Below are positions 35,456 through 46,422 of a stretch of 64,000 bases of DNA, piece by piece (the stretch's first letter is position 1; each line of letters opens with the position of its first letter). The DNA is taken from contig JANFAH010000037.1 of assembly GCA_024663395.1 (NCBI GenBank), positions 1 to 64,000 on the forward strand, in the 5' to 3' direction. The stretch is from Pisolithus tinctorius (Eukaryota > Basidiomycota > Agaricomycetes > Boletales > Pisolithaceae). The notes beneath the pieces were generated by a model. The model saw only the letters and a list, made by a program, of their open reading frames with translations, was not told the DNA's origin and did no database searches. The position numbers and the translations under genes are program-made.

Positions 35456-36760
35456 ATGTCTCTCCCTCCCTATCTTGCCTCTGCCGATACTCGACACGAT
35501 CACATCCAGCAAGTACTAATCAAACTTTTCGATGTCTTAGGATCAAATATCATTGAACTAATGGAAACAACAGGGGAAATAGAGGAAGAATCCAAGCATG
35601 CCAAGTGGACCAATGAAGAGGTTGCTGCCCTCATTGATTATCTGCACACAAATCGCTCAGAGTGGGCTGATGCTGGCAACTTCCAACAAGCAACTTATGC
35701 AAAAGCTGCAGAGAGCATTTGCAAGCTCCACAGGTCCAGTAAAATCAAGGATTCGAAGAATGTGTCAATTAAATGGGGATCAGTGTGAGGAATTATAATA
35801 GTGTGGATTGAGGATGGGGTAGGATCTGAGAGGGAGTGAGTAAGTCCAAAGGGGCTTCTTTAGCCTGAGCAGAGAGGGTAGGGGGATAGGAGACTGTCTG
35901 GGGCTGTCTGGGGCTGTCTTTCTCCTGTTCTCGTCTTTGGGGGTAACTCGTCTATTGGTAAAAACTTACAGTACCATTGAACAAACTGTAAGTAAGTGCT
36001 GACTAAGCACACAAAAAGCGAACTATGGTACTCAAGTATAGTACCCACAACAGTAAGTAAAGAAACCATAAAACAAATAAAATAGAAATTAATACCCAAT
36101 TCCATAGAAGGAGATCTCTCTCCTTACATCGGTATGTCCTTCTCTATTCTAAAGTTGCTATGCTGACACTAGATGTAGCTTAAACATATGTACAATGCAA
36201 TCATGACTTATCGCAGTGGATCAGGCAAACATTGGGACAATGAGAACAGTGCAAATATCTGTGGAGCGGCTGATGCAGAGAAATAGGCAAAATTTGTTGG
36301 TGTGAAGGTACATATTTGATCTTACAGATAACTATGATTGGTTTGCTGAGACATCGCAGTGAAATGCAGCCATGAAGCCCTTCCACAACAAGGGCTGGCA
36401 GTATCTTCCAATGATGGAGGATATTTTTCCACAGGGTGGTGTGACCAGCTCCCATGCTTTCTGTCCTGGGGTGTTAAACCCCATGCTCACTGCAACCACT
36501 GATAGTAACTTTACAGTCTCTGTCCCCCCCAACCCTATGATGACTACTGACAGTACCACCTCTGTCCCATCTGTCCCCCCCTCCACTGCCATGCTTGGCA
36601 GAAAGCGCTCATTCACTGTGATGTCTACTGATATCACAGAAACAGCATCCCCTTCCCTCCTATTCTCAAGAAATCAGCATCCCCCAATGACTCCCATTGT
36701 CACACACCAAAGGTGTTGTGGACATGGTTACAGCCGACTCTGCCTAACTCATTGACGAGT
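35456..36760 (+). pseudogene. Myb/SANT-like Harbinger companion, remnant
   Basis: The first exon (35456-35780) carries a SANT-like domain: AKWTNEEVAALIDYLHTNRSEW, then FQQATYAKAAESICKLH and KNVSIKWGS. A stretch of about 430 bp without coding follows, then from about 36216 GKHWDNENSANICGAAD and, in another exon, NAAMKPFHNKGWQYLPMMED, HAFCPGVLNPM and a Ser/Thr-rich part. From memory this order fits basidiomycete Myb/SANT proteins of Harbinger elements. At least one stop (before NAAMKPF) interrupts it, and repeat U begins at 36702. Confidence 0.65.
35790..36215. other. Non-coding insert within the Myb/SANT remnant
   Basis: About 430 bp between the two parts of the Myb/SANT remnant, much longer than introns elsewhere in the window. 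It contains a direct repeat GGGGCTGTCT at about 35897-35920 and may be an insertion or a decayed intron. Confidence 0.3.
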
Positions 36761-37128
36761 TGTGCACAATGCCCAAGCATGCAGATGAAGACTAAAGGCC
36801 TCATGCATAGAAAGACTGTCAGACATTAACAGTCATCCTTTGCACAAGAACGAGTCATCAGTGCTAAAGAGAAAAGAGGAAGCAAGTTAAGCACACGTTA
36901 AAGGTTTTTAGTGCTGTCACACACCAAAGGTGTTGTGGACATGGTTATAGCTGACTCTGCCTAACTCGTCGACAAGTTGTGCACAATGCCCAAGCATGCA
37001 GATGAAGACTAAAGGCCTCATGTGTAGAAAGACTGTTGGATGTTAACAGTCATCCTTTGCACAAGAATGAGTTGTCAGTGCTAAAGGGAAAAGAGGAAGC
37101 GAGTTAAGTGCATGTTAAAGGTTTTAGT
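36702..37128 (+). repeat. Tandem duplication of the first ~214 bp of repeat U
   Basis: TGTCACACACCAAAGGTGTT starts at 36702 and again at 36915; each unit runs to TTTTTAGTGC or TTTTAGTGC. The two units differ mostly at C/T and G/A positions in former CpG sites. Confidence 0.85.
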
Positions 37129-38021
37129 GCCCGTGTATGGCATTCCGGTTTTTGTCGTATCTCAACCATTTCCAAAGATATCGACTCTGTTCCCACACTC
37201 GCTTAAAGTGCTCAGCCCCACGATTCTTCCTTCCAAATTTGGAGAGGATCCTCACACCCTGTGCGTTTCTACAGCACTCCATTCATCAGATGCTCATTTC
37301 GCTAAGTCCATCAATCATGGCCACCTCTTCATCGATCATCTTGCTTGTCTCATTTGCCAGAGACAGTGGCTATGTATATCTGCCAGGCATTCCCACCAGC
37401 TTCCGTCCTGAAGCCCCCTGGTTCATCTCATCATTGTCAGCCCCATCTCATCCCATGCAGCTTGGTCAGCATGTTCTCCTTGTCAGTATGACTTCCAGAA
37501 GGACGTTCTTTGGTCGCCTCGGGTCTGTCACTCAGTTAGAAAGGTCTTATGTGGTTGTTTCAGTTCCCCCAGTTGATGAAGCATATGGATCATTCCTCCC
37601 TGCTCCCTGCACTGTCTTTATTCCAGTCTCGTCCATCATTCTTCCTGCATTGTGACAGCTGCAGCATAATCTACTGTCCTCCAGCCTCCCTGATTGCATT
37701 CATGACAAGTATGACATGCATCTTGCCTTCTTACTGCAAGATCCAGCAGAAGATGTCCCCCCTTCTCCTCCTCCTCCATCAGAGCCCTGTTCATGAAGTT
37801 TTTGTTAACTTCACTGAGAGGATGGAAGGGTGGGAGATGCGGTCGCATATGCTCTCATTGCCCCACAGACCCCCAATGCCCTAGCCCCCTTTGACACCTG
37901 ACTCATGCCCTTCAATTCTGGAATTAATACTTCCCTGTCTGGAAACACCATCCATCTGTCATGCTGTCTTTGGATCTAGAGATGTCTCCACCGAGATCTA
38001 ACTTGCATTGCCACCCCCTAA
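36915..38021 (+). repeat. Repeat U, copy 2
   Basis: Full-length copy, with a 172-codon open frame at 37137-37655 equivalent to that in copy 1 (YVYLPGIPTSFRPEAPW, SYVVVSVPPVDEAYGSFLPAP). Immediately followed by a complete repeat R at 38022. Confidence 0.8.
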
Positions 38022-38768
38022 TGTGATATCAGTGCGCTTACTCAGTTTCTGATTCTATTTGACTCATTTTGTGATGTTTTGACTATCCTTGACTTGTTCA
38101 TTGCCAATACTTACCAATCTTCTTTGCTTGCTTACTTTTCATTTCTTGCTTACTCATCATGATTACTCAGTCCTTACTCATTACTTACCAAGTGTTTGTG
38201 CCTTGTTTGTCACAAGCTGTGCTCCCCCCACAGTATATAAACCCCCATGTACTTCGCTACAAAGAAGCAATTCAGAAGAAGTCACTCAGCAGTCAGTTCA
38301 GTGCCTATCTCATCATTGACAGTTGAGGCTCCACGAAGGGGTCTATCTGTCATCATTTGTATACTTGGTAGTTGAGGCTCATTCAGAAGAGTCTATCTGC
38401 CTCCATCATTTCATCTGAAGCTTTATCCCCACACTTAGTCAGCAAGTTTGCTTAGTCACCCATCCACTCCTGCGTAACTCATCATCGACTTGCGCCAGGA
38501 GCATATTCTATCAAAGTCCATTACCCCCAAGTACTTTTGGCTGAACACCTTCACTCTGTTCAGCATCCCCTCCTCAGTCATCGTCCATTCATCTACTCCT
38601 GCATAACTCATCAACAACTTGCACCAGGAGCACCTCTACTTGAAGTCTCCCCCACATTTAGGTTTCTCTGTACTCCAGGTTCCACGGAGGCAAACCACCA
38701 CTTGCTCTTATTTGTCTTTTGTGTTGGATTTGTTTGGTTTTCACCAGCATTCCACACTTTGACTCACA
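38022..38768 (+). repeat. Repeat R, copy a (747 bp, TATA box)
   Basis: Starts TGTGATATCAGTGCGC and ends CACTTTGACTCACA, so TG...CA. A TATATAA box lies at 38234-38240 inside CAGTATATAAACCCCC, suggesting promoter activity on the plus strand. The sequence is repeated with about 750 bp length at 48497, 50630 and, inverted, at 55318. It could be an LTR or a long terminal inverted repeat. Confidence 0.8.
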
Positions 38769-39006
38769 GTGCCCATGTATGGCATTCCAGTTTTCATCGT
38801 ATCTCCACCATTTCCAAAGATATCGACTCTGTTCCCACATTTGCTTAAAGTGCTCAGCCCCATGATTCTTCCTTCCAAATTTGGAGAGGATCCTCGCACC
38901 CTGCGCATTTCTACAGCACTCCATCCATCAGACACTCATTTCACTAAGTCCATCAATCATGGCCACCTCTTCATTGATCATCTCACTTGTCTCATTTGCC
39001 AGAGAC

Positions 39007-39852
39007 TGCCATGGCCATGACACCAGCGTAAGCCCCTAACACCTACTCCACCCTCCTCCAACATGTTCCCACACTTCTCCACCCTCTTCCAACATGTTCC
39101 TGTGCTTCTCTGCCCTCCTCAGATGTGTTCCCGTGCTCCTCCGACCCTCCCGACACATCTCCACACCTCTCTGAGGTCCCCTGTCCATGTTCTGACCAAC
39201 TCCGCTGAACTCCACCCTAAGGTTGGTCACGTGGGCTGTCGGACTTGTGGCCCTGCATTCTAGATAGGGTTCCGCCCTCATGTCGGTTTTCTCCATTCTT
39301 CCGCTCCTTCGGTATTTACCCTCTCTTCCTTGTTGTAGTAGTTTCTTTGTCTCAGTTAAGGTCCCCGTCATCCCTACCCTCTATCCCTTGTGTCGGAAGG
39401 ACTCTAACCCACTATACACTTATTGGTTTACATTCCATACTGCACCACCCTTGACCTACATCGTATATAAGGCCACGTAGTACTCCGATGTAATCAGTAT
39501 GAATATCGAATAAAGTCCCCACCTTCAACTCCCTCTCAGTCCCCTCTGGAGTTTCGTCTCCACTTCCTCTGAGTCCGCTCCACCTCTGAAATACGAGGGC
39601 TGAGCTCACGCAAGGGGGCAGCGCACTAGCTGAACCCAACGCCCTCTCATCCGACCTCCAACCTCTGACCTCTGGCTCCGACTCCAACCTCAGCCTCCAA
39701 AACTTCCCTTCATACCCCTCTGCTCACTGTTCATCGAATATCTCACCACCCAGTGGTCAGATTCGCTTCGGACATCGACCACTGTACTCTGCAGCCCAAC
39801 CCGCTCCAACTCCGCCCTAAGAAGGAGCCAGGGGTGTTGTCTGACTTTGACA
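39007..39852 (+). mobile_element. Solo LTR A with 5-bp target duplication
   Basis: 846 bp beginning TGCCATGGCC and ending CTGACTTTGACA, flanked by GAGAC on both sides (39002-39006 and 39853-39857). It has a TATATAA box (39464-39470) and an AATAAA signal (39509-39514), as expected of an LTR. Its CpG sites are largely retained, unlike the surrounding U repeat, so it is younger than its host. Confidence 0.85.
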
Positions 39853-40335
39853 GAGACAGTGGCTATGTATATCTGCCAGGCATTCCCACCAGCTTCTGTC
39901 CTGAAGCCCCCTGGTTCATCCCATCATTGTCAGCCCCATCTCATCCCATGCAGCTTGGTCAGCATGTTCTCCTTGTCAGTATGACTTCCAGAAGGATGTT
40001 CTTTGGTCACCTCAGGTCTGTCACTTGGCTAGAAAGGTCTTATGTGGTCATTTCAGTCTCCCTGGTTGATGAAGCATATGGATCATTCCTCCCTGCTCCC
40101 TGCACCATCTTTGTTCCAATCTCATCCATCATTCTTCCTACATTGCGACAGTTGCAGTGTAGTCTACTGTTCTCCAGCCTCCCTGATTGCATTCATGACG
40201 AGTATGACATGCATCTTGCCTTCTTACTGCAAGATCCAGCAGAAGATGTCCCCCCTTCTCCTCCTCCTCCATCAGAGCTGCATTCATGAAGTTTTTGTTA
40301 ACTTTGCTGAGAGGATGGAAGGGTGGGAGATGCGA

Positions 40336-40990
40336 TGTAGGAAAAGTCCAAGTAGCTGTATAATACAAGCTAGATGGCTTAGATAACAACAATAAAAAAT
40401 GAAGGGAACAAATTGCTCATCCCAAGGGATTCTGGACTGTTGAGACTAGAAGGTGAGACCCGGCACTTTGTAGTGGTAGTGGTTTGTGATGTGTGTGGCA
40501 TGGTCCACGGAATAGTACTGGCGATGTGAGCAGTGCGAGCGGTATACGTAGTTCGTGCGTGGTGGAATGCAAGACGTGCAGTATAGACAAAGTGTAAAGG
40601 AAACTCATGGTGACCTTCCGAGTGCCAAAAGGTATCATTCTGTACCTAAGTACAGGGCTTTATAGTCTGGACAAACCTGGAACCTAAGTAAGACAGGGTA
40701 CAGTAAGGGAAAGCCGCATGACAGCACGTACACAGAAGACAGGCCAAAACAGAGGCCGAGGGTATACTACAAGCACTAAAGGAATAGAGGCCATGATAAG
40801 AGAAAGAGTCTGAGGAAAAACAACAACCGGAACACAGCGGCCGCAGGTATAGCATTGTGCGAGAGGGAGCGAGGGCATGGGAAGGTAGCGCGTGAACAAT
40901 GGTGAATGCAAGAGGGGAGCAGATGTAACAGTAGTCACGGAATGGTTAATGATAGGGGCTTACACGTCCAGGGAATGCGGATTCCTCACA
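40336..40990. mobile_element. Solo LTR B
   Basis: 655 bp starting TGTAGGAAAAGTCC and ending ATTCCTCACA, inserted into U copy 3. Adjacent bases GCGAT and GTGAT look like an imperfect duplication in which one copy lost a CpG, but the exact border is ambiguous by a few bases. No coding capacity. Confidence 0.7.
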
Positions 40991-41147
40991 GTGATCATGT
41001 ATGCTCTCATTGCCCCACAGACCCCCAATTCCCTAGCCCCCTTTGACACCTGACTCATGCCCTTCAATTCTGGAATTAATACTTCCCTATCTGGAAACAC
41101 CATCCATCTGTCATGCTGTCTTTGGATCTAGAGATGTCTCTGCTGAG

Positions 41148-41870
41148 TGTCAAGTTCGGGCCTACTCCGACCAACTCCGACGCTATATAGGGTCTAGAGA
41201 GTGGTCCGGGAGCAAGTCCGACACACAGGAACAGAACTCCGACTAGCGGAGAGATGGCAGGAACAAAGTCCACCGAGACAGAGGCAGAGTGGAGTGAGGG
41301 CGTTGGGTTTAGCTCGTGCGCTACCCCCTTGCACGATCTCAGCCCTCGTATTTCAGAGGGAGAGTACAGACGGAGAGTCGGAGATAACTCCGACAGACAG
41401 AAAACAGAATCGGAGGGAGTAGGAACTAAGTTGATATTCGTACTAAAGAACAGCGGAGTACAGTACATGCTTTTATACTGTTATGGAGGTACAGTAATCG
41501 GAATCGGAACTGACATACGGAGACTGATAAATTTTCAAGTAAAATTTCCTGGATGATGAATGAAGGGTGGACGGAGGACATACGAATGGGTAACACAGAA
41601 CATCCAGAAAAGGAAATAGTCCAGGCGCTGGACCATGCGGTGAGTGTGCTGCGGAGTACCTGACTGCGAAGGTAGTCACATGCCCCTCAGAGAACGGACC
41701 GCTCGGTCCGGTAGGAGAGTAACACAAGTCTGACAGCAGTCGGAGCGGAGATTGTTCATAAACAGCAGATGTTGGGCGGAGTTGGTGCGGAGTGAGTGAA
41801 CAACCGGCGGAGTAGGGTGCGGAGCATATAGGGACTTATAATGAACGCATGGTCGTGACAGTGCCCCCCC
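41148..41870 (-). repeat. 3' LTR of the chromovirus
   Basis: 723 bp, on the plus strand TGTCAAGTTCGGGCC ... GGTCGTGACA. Differs from the 5' LTR at a small number of positions visible by eye and by a few bases in length. Confidence 0.93.
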
Positions 41871-41883
41871 CTTAGGGCCTGAA
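41871..41883 (-). promoter_or_regulatory. Polypurine tract of the chromovirus
   Basis: On the minus strand AAGGGGGGGGCAC directly precedes the 3' LTR (TGTCACGACC), the position and composition expected of the plus-strand primer for reverse transcription. Confidence 0.8.
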
Positions 41884-41958
41884 CCCCTGAAGGCCGCATG
41901 TACGGGACGAGATCAACACGAGTTGATCATTTGAAATTATTTTGATGCCTCGAGGATA

Positions 41959-42432
41959 ATGGCTTTAGCCGCGGCAGAGCTCTGTCGGAGTTCAAAGTAC
42001 CGCTTAAAAACACATGTTAGGGTACTGAACCTTCGTATCCCATCCCCCATCATCATGTCTTCCCAGCGCCAGAGCAGAACCCCCCAGCCAACCCCTGGCC
42101 ATGTCCGCGACTACTCCCAAGTCACGGATGAAGAACTGGCCATTCTCACAGACGACTCCACCGACACTGAGCGGGAGAAGTCCGCAGAGAAGGCGCGCTG
42201 TCAAGAGGAGACCGAGCGGAGAGAGAGAGAACGCAAGGCCAAACGCGAGGAGGCCAAGAGGCGGAAGGCAGAGGAGGAGAGGTTGGAGGTGGAGCGGAGG
42301 AAGAGAGCGGAGGAGGAAGAGGAGGCTCAAAGGAAGAAGGCAGCAGAGGAGGAGGCAGAGAGGCAGAGGCAGAGGCAGAGGGCCTCTGAGGAGAGGGCTC
42401 AGGCCAAGCGGAATGAGGCCGCACAAAGGTGA
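41959..42432 (+). CDS. Antisense coiled-coil ORF inside the chromovirus
   Basis: 157 codons on the strand opposite gag and pol, between the end of pol (42691) and the 3' LTR. A second Met at about residue 33 (MSSQRQSRTPQPTPGHVRDY) may be the real start. The middle is acidic (TDEELAILTDDSTDTE), and the last ~80 residues are a continuous charged coiled coil rich in Glu, Arg, Lys and Ala (for example EEAKRRKAEEERLEVERRKR). No sense-strand gene occupies this stretch. Role unknown: an element-encoded accessory protein, a captured host fragment, or chance. A donor-like GTGAGT follows the last Arg codon, so a further exon is possible. Confidence 0.5.
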   Translation: MALAAAELCRSSKYRLKTHVRVLNLRIPSPIIMSSQRQSRTPQPTPGHVRDYSQVTDEELAILTDDSTDTEREKSAEKARCQEETERRERERKAKREEAKRRKAEEERLEVERRKRAEEEEEAQRKKAAEEEAERQRQRQRASEERAQAKRNEAAQR

Positions 42433-42690
42433 GTGGCGGAGTACTGTGAGTCAGGCGGAGGACAAGCGATGGAAGAGTAGAGTAGTGTTGTTTTCTTTTT
42501 TCTTTTTCTTTTTCTTCTCTTTTTTTTTTGTCTTTAGTCTGTATATTTTGTATTACTACGAGATAGACTTGTGTTTTTTGCTTGTGACTCTGAGAAGTGA
42601 AACAGATAAGCGGAGAAAATTCTAAAGTACTTAAGGTAGTTCGGTAAGAGGCGGAGTTGGCCCGTGGAGGAAGTTTATGTAGGCGGAGTA

Positions 42691-45600
42691 TTATGGCGGA
42701 GGTTGGTACGGGCCAGGTTTATGTGGATAGCGTTCATGGAAAGCGGATACTATGTCGGAAGCGTGATCCAGCTCAGTTGCAAGCAACCAAGAGGTTTCTT
42801 CGTCGGTGTTCTCGTAACCAGCCCAGCGGACTAGATACAAGAGTTGACAATGGCGGCGACAGTGGTCCACCTTAGAGTCGAGTATCTCTGATACTTCGTA
42901 CTCAAGGTCACCATCGACATCCACTGGCGGAGGCGGAGGTTGTTGTTGGTTTGGGAAAGGGTTAGCCGCTGCAGCTTCCAGTTGTGAGACATGGAAGACC
43001 GGATGTACCGAGCGCATAGAGTCAGGGAGCTTAAGGGTGACAGAGTGCGTACCTGGCCTGGCCAAGATGGTGAACAGACCTAAGTACTTTTCGGAGAGTT
43101 TTTCCGAAGGACAAGTTGAGCGGAAGTACTTGGCTTTGACGTAGGCCTGTTCTCCGACCTTGAACTCAGGCGGAGGTATGCATCTAGCATCTGCTGGACC
43201 CTGGTAGCGCTGTTGAGCGGTGGACATTTCGGAGTGGAGGAAGTCATGAAGGGCGGAGAGCTCGATGACATAGTCACGAGCCCTCGGAGAGGTAAAGTCT
43301 TGGTCAGGGACCACAGACAAGTTTGGATGGTATCCCTTGTTAGCGAAGAAGGGAGAGACTCCAGTAGTCGCACTTGGTGCGTTGTTGAAAGCGAACTCCA
43401 CTAGAGGTAAGAGCTCCACCCAATTGTCTTGTTGGTAGTTACAGTAGACACGAAGGTAACTGCTCGAGGGTCTGGTTCGTTCGCTCGGTCTGGCCATCGC
43501 CTTCTGAGTGGTAACCCGAAGTGAAGTGAAGGCGCATATCAAGGGCCTTTCCTAGAGAGCGGAAGAAGTGTGAGACGAACTCGGGACCTCTGTCGGAGGT
43601 GACATTAGCTGGTACTCCATGCTTGGAGAAGACATGGACTAGGAAGAGCTTAGCGAGTTCGGCGGAGGTGACGGAGTCATGGGTGGGGATGAACACCGCT
43701 TGCTTTGAGAGGTGGTCCACTACCACGAGTATGGTGGAGTAGCCATCGGAGTTGGGGAGGTGTTCGATGAAGTCCATGGAGATTGAGCTCCAAGGTCTCT
43801 CTGGGATGGGGAGTTGCTTCAGTAGACCATAAGGGTGGTGACGCAGAGTTTTGCTCCGTCCACAGGCGGTGCAAGACCTGACGTATTCCTTTACATCAGA
43901 GCGGAGGTTGGGCCACACGTAGTCCCTGCGGACGAGTTCTAAGGTGCGGTTTTGCCCGAAGTGGCCTGCTAGAGGATGATCATGCTTGAACCGAAGCACT
44001 CGAAGGCGGAGATCATCAATGTCAGGGACAAAGATGCGACCATCAAGGCGGAGTAGACTGTTGGAGTCCAAGGACTACTGAGGCTTAGTCGGAGTTGGAA
44101 GATGGCTGGTGGAGACAGGGTCGGATGGTAGGGCAGAGATGATGTCAGAGTGCAAGCACTCAACATCGAAGACCATGGCGGCGCGGAGCACAGGTGCCAT
44201 GAGGGTAGTGGTACGGAGGGACGACGCGAGTTGCTCCTGTGTAAACATAGGGCGGAGATTGTGAGGATTTACCTGCGTGTAGTCCCTATCCCCCCCTTTT
44301 GGGTAGACGTCCCAACGTCGTGTAAGTGTGTCGGGTTTGGCTCCCAAGTGGCCAGGTCGGAAGCGGATAGAGAGATTAAACTGTGAAAGGTACTCCGACC
44401 AGCGGGCCTGTCGACGAGTGAGAACCTTAGAGGTAGAAAAGTACTCAAGGTTTTTGTGGTCCGTCACCACATCGACAGGTAAGGCGGAGCCTTCTAAGTA
44501 ATGCCGCCAATGGCAGAAGGCCTTGAAGATGGCCAACAGCTCCTTGTTGTGGGTATCATAATTGAGTTCTGGCACGGTCATGGTGCGGGAGTAGAAAGCG
44601 ACTGGGCGGAGTTCACTGTCGGAGCAGGTGATTGACAAAATGCCAGCAATGGCATAGTCGGAGGCGTCGGTTTCCACTGTAAGCGGAGCGTCAGGGACCC
44701 AATGAGTGAGAATAGGAGCGGAGCTGAAGGCATCCTTCAGGCGGAGGAAGGCGGAGCGGCACTCCTCGGAAAAGTTCCAAGGAGCACCCTTTCACGTGAG
44801 GTGAGTGAGCGGAACGACGATGTCGGAGTAGTTATTAATGAATCGTCTGTAGAAATTTGCGAAACCAAGGAAAGACTGGATGTCTCGCACCTTCCACGGC
44901 TCAGGCCAGTCGCGGACCGCCTGAACCTTCTCAGCAGACATGGTGAGACTGGAGGGAGAAAGAACATAACCGAGGTACTCAACGGAGTCGGAGTGAAACT
45001 CGCACTTCTCTGGCTTGGCATAAAGACCATGCTTTCAAAGGCGGCGGAGTACCTCTTTTACATGTTCGTGATGCGACTCCACGTCCTGCGAATAGATTAG
45101 GATGTCATCGAGGTATACCACGACGCAGACATCGAGCATGTCTGCAAAGATGCTATTGATGAATCGCTGGAAAGCCGCAGGCGCGTTAGTCAGACCGAAT
45201 GGCATCACCTGCCACTCATAAGAACCATAACGAGTGCAGAAAGCCATTTTCCATTCATCTCTGTCTGCTATGCGGACCAGATGATAGGCATGGCGGAGAT
45301 CGATCTTGGTGTAGACTTTAGCGCGGCTTGGAGAATCGAGCAGGTCGGAGATGAGTGGCAGCGGATAGCAATCTTTTTTCATGATTTTGTTGAGTCCTCG
45401 ATAGTCTACGCAGAGGCAGAGTGAACCGTCCTTCTTTTTTACGAAGAGGACAGGGGCACCGTGAGCGGAGGTGGATTGTTTGATGAAGCTGTAGCCAAGA
45501 TGCTTGTCAATGAAGGTGCGGAGAGCCTCAAGCTCTGGCGGAGAAAGAGAGTAGATTGTACCAATGGGCGGAGAAGCTCCTTCCTCGAGGTCGATCTTGA

Positions 45601-46422
45601 GGTCGAACGAGCAGTGCGGTGGAAGTTCAGTGGCCTTGTCTTTACTAAAGACGTTGGCAAACTCGTGATACTCAGAAGGAACCGAGGAGAGGTCAGGAGG
45701 CGGAGAGGAAGCGGAGGATGCACGAAGCTTCACATCATCAGTGGAGAGCTGTAAGCGGAACTGTCTAGAGCCAGGGAGAGCACAGGCTCTGACATACGTG
45801 GCAGCATTGATGAGTGAGACGAGCGGAGCGGAGCGCGGTGAGTCGGTCGGAGATGCAGTCGGAACTGCAAACGGAGCGGAGGGTGTCGGATCCGGAGTGG
45901 AGGTCGCAGTGGAAGGTGACGAAGGCGCCTGGGGCATTGGCATTCCCTGTAGTGGTGGTTTGAACGATATACTGCCCAGTACCCAGTCAATCGATGGATT
46001 GAAGCGGGTGAGCCAGTTGTGTCCTAATACCAGCGAACAAGAAGAATCCAACGGAGTAACATAAAATGAAGCGGAACTGACATCGCCGGAAGGAAAGTGG
46101 AGGGAAAGATCTACTTCTTGAGAAATGACAGCATTTGTACTACCATCGAACAAGTGGAGTGGAATTGGCGGAGAAACGGAGGAAACAGGAATGGCATATT
46201 TTTTAATTACAGACGGATCTACGAAGCAATGAGAAGAACCAGAATCGATCAATGCAGAAACAGTATCAACAGAATAATCCAGAAGAGTTACAGACGGAAG
46301 TAAAGAATTGGGACTAGAAAGAGCGGACGTGTTGAGTCGGATGTCCGGTTGCGCACAGTTGGGTTCAACGCTTCCTCCAGGCTGTGCGAGCTCCCTGGAG
46401 GAGCGGACTAATTTTTTGACTC
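42691..46422 (-). pseudogene. pol: Chromovirus pol polyprotein (disrupted)
   Basis: Read in the -1 frame relative to gag from the shift site at 46411-46417. Domains in order: aspartic protease ([11 protein letters not shown]), reverse transcriptase ([36 protein letters not shown]), RNase H (ETDASDYAIAG ... DHKNLEYF), integrase zinc finger (HDHPLAGHFG ... SCTACGRSK) and catalytic core (SMDFIEHLPNS, TSDRGPEF, HSEGDGQTER), C-terminal chromodomain (YEVSEILDSK ... YLVRWAGY ... TSWLLATEL). Lesions: TGA at 45035-45037 and TGA at 44792-44794, both where relatives carry Arg, TAG at 44075-44077, and one extra base near 43458 just after NQTLEQ. Confidence 0.92.
46373..46417 (-). promoter_or_regulatory. 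-1 ribosomal frameshift signal at the gag/pol junction
   Basis: On the minus strand the heptamer A AAA AAT (46417-46411) is in the gag frame directly before the gag stop TAG (46410-46408). After an 8-nt spacer comes a perfect 9-bp stem, TCCTCCAGG (46402-46394) with CCTGGAGGA (46381-46373), enclosing a 12-nt loop. Slippage by -1 reads into an open pol frame that reaches the protease without a stop. Heptamer, spacer and stem fit the known layout of -1 frameshift sites. Confidence 0.8.

Noticed and set aside
38022..38768. Repeat R called outright as an LTR
   Set aside because: TG...CA ends and a TATA box fit, but no purine tract precedes it and it also flanks Harbinger genes in inverted orientation, so only the neutral name is used.
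42101..42625. 174-codon plus-strand frame with Arg-rich translation in the chromovirus
   Set aside because: It overlaps the coiled-coil ORF in another frame; Arg richness comes from the purine-rich sequence.
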